Shown: positions 35,830-35,963 of the stretch, one piece after another | Numbering within the stretch: position 1 is the stretch's first letter | Layout: every line of letters begins with the position of its first letter | IMG/VR virus record: IMGVR_UViG_3300001720_000002 | Span: 1 to 35,963 of that record | Length of the DNA: 35,963 nt | Origin: a virus | Direction: 5' to 3' (one strand) | Made by a program: the position numbers and the translations under genes | The notes under the pieces: model-generated | The model's input: the letters and a program-made list of their open reading frames with translations, nothing else | Told to the model about the DNA's origin: nothing | Database searches by the model: none

Positions 35830-35963
35830 ATGAAAGCACAAAACACCACACTAAAAGCGATTAACTATTTATCAATATACGCAGACAAATCAAAAGATTT
35901 TGAAGCGTTTAAATACATTGAAAGAAGCAAAACAAACCCTTTGCAAGTTTCATATATTAAGCA
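35830..35963 (+). CDS. 5' part of the 370-aa early protein that continues at position 1
   Basis: ATG 35830 (MKAQNTTLKAINYLSIYADK) with leader ACTAAAT. The coding frame reaches the end of the window and is continued in the same frame from position 3, giving a full protein of 370 residues in the circular genome. The last 97 bases duplicate the start of the window. Confidence 0.85.
   Translation, partial: MKAQNTTLKAINYLSIYADKSKDFEAFKYIERSKTNPLQVSYIK
35867..35963. repeat. Terminal direct repeat, right copy (contig overlap)
   Basis: Identical to 1-97. See the left copy for interpretation as circular closure. Confidence 0.95.

Noticed and set aside
1-35963. Integrase, tRNA genes, insertion sequences, methylases
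   Set aside because: I looked for their motifs and cloverleaf patterns and found none that I could support.
1-35963. Identity with a named flavobacterial siphophage of about 36 kb (for example phage 11b)
   Set aside because: Genome size and base composition are similar as far as I remember, but I cannot compare sequences, so no identity is claimed.

Overview
The window is the essentially complete genome of a tailed phage of the Bacteroidota, most likely one infecting Flavobacteriia. The first 97 bases are repeated exactly at the end (1-97 = 35867-35963), so the contig closes into a circle of about 35.87 kb, and one gene (35830 through 1076) runs across the junction. Three things point to the host group. 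The DNA is AT-rich. The promoters fit the Bacteroidota form TTTG-N19/20-TAnnTTTG rather than the sigma-70 form. Start codons follow A-rich leaders instead of Shine-Dalgarno sequences. All genes lie on the + strand. I see no integrase, tRNA, CRISPR array, insertion sequence or phage-encoded polymerase, which suggests a virulent phage that uses the host replisome.

Layout. (1) 35424 through the junction to 1250: a small early operon from promoter P3, ending at a strong terminator (1400-1451). (2) 1251-2135: a long non-coding region with 21-bp tandem repeats, an inverted-repeat element and the first late promoter. (3) 2136-5204: packaging genes (unknown proteins, putative small terminase, large terminase). 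(4) 5270-19812: tail genes, comprising a tail assembly chaperone pair with a clear -1 frameshift site, a protein with one LamG domain nested inside another, two large tail or baseplate proteins, a gp10-like completion protein, the tape measure and three small proteins. (5) 19868-22596: ClpP-type protease/scaffold, major capsid protein and a small structural protein split by a frameshift, closed by a terminator. (6) 22649-26611: portal, connector, fibre-like proteins and lysis genes (M15 endolysin, holin-like proteins), closed by a terminator. (7) 26732-27817: a metallophosphoesterase-like protein. (8) 28028-34790: early and replication genes from promoters P1 and P2. These include an annealing-type candidate, a DnaA domain IV protein, a small SSB-like protein with a DDDLPF tail, an M20-type metallopeptidase, an initiator, a DnaC-like loader, a DUF3310 protein and a VRR-NUC nuclease. 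(9) 34791-35423: a second non-coding region with a terminator, a long A/T tract and three 17-18 bp repeats, an origin-like arrangement.

How it fits together. P1, P2 and P3 probably fire first using host RNA polymerase. The early products would take over host replication by loading the host helicase. Late transcription appears to start from three sites (before 2136, 5270 and 19868) that share a distinctive upstream motif whose distance to the -7 element is exactly 43 bases in all three. The least expected signal is a compact, relatively G+C-rich RNA structure at 30421-30494, immediately downstream of early promoter P2. It looks inserted into a leader that promoter P1 has without it, and its pairings are partly mutually exclusive or knotted. 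All functional names rest on motif recognition by eye; no database search was possible.
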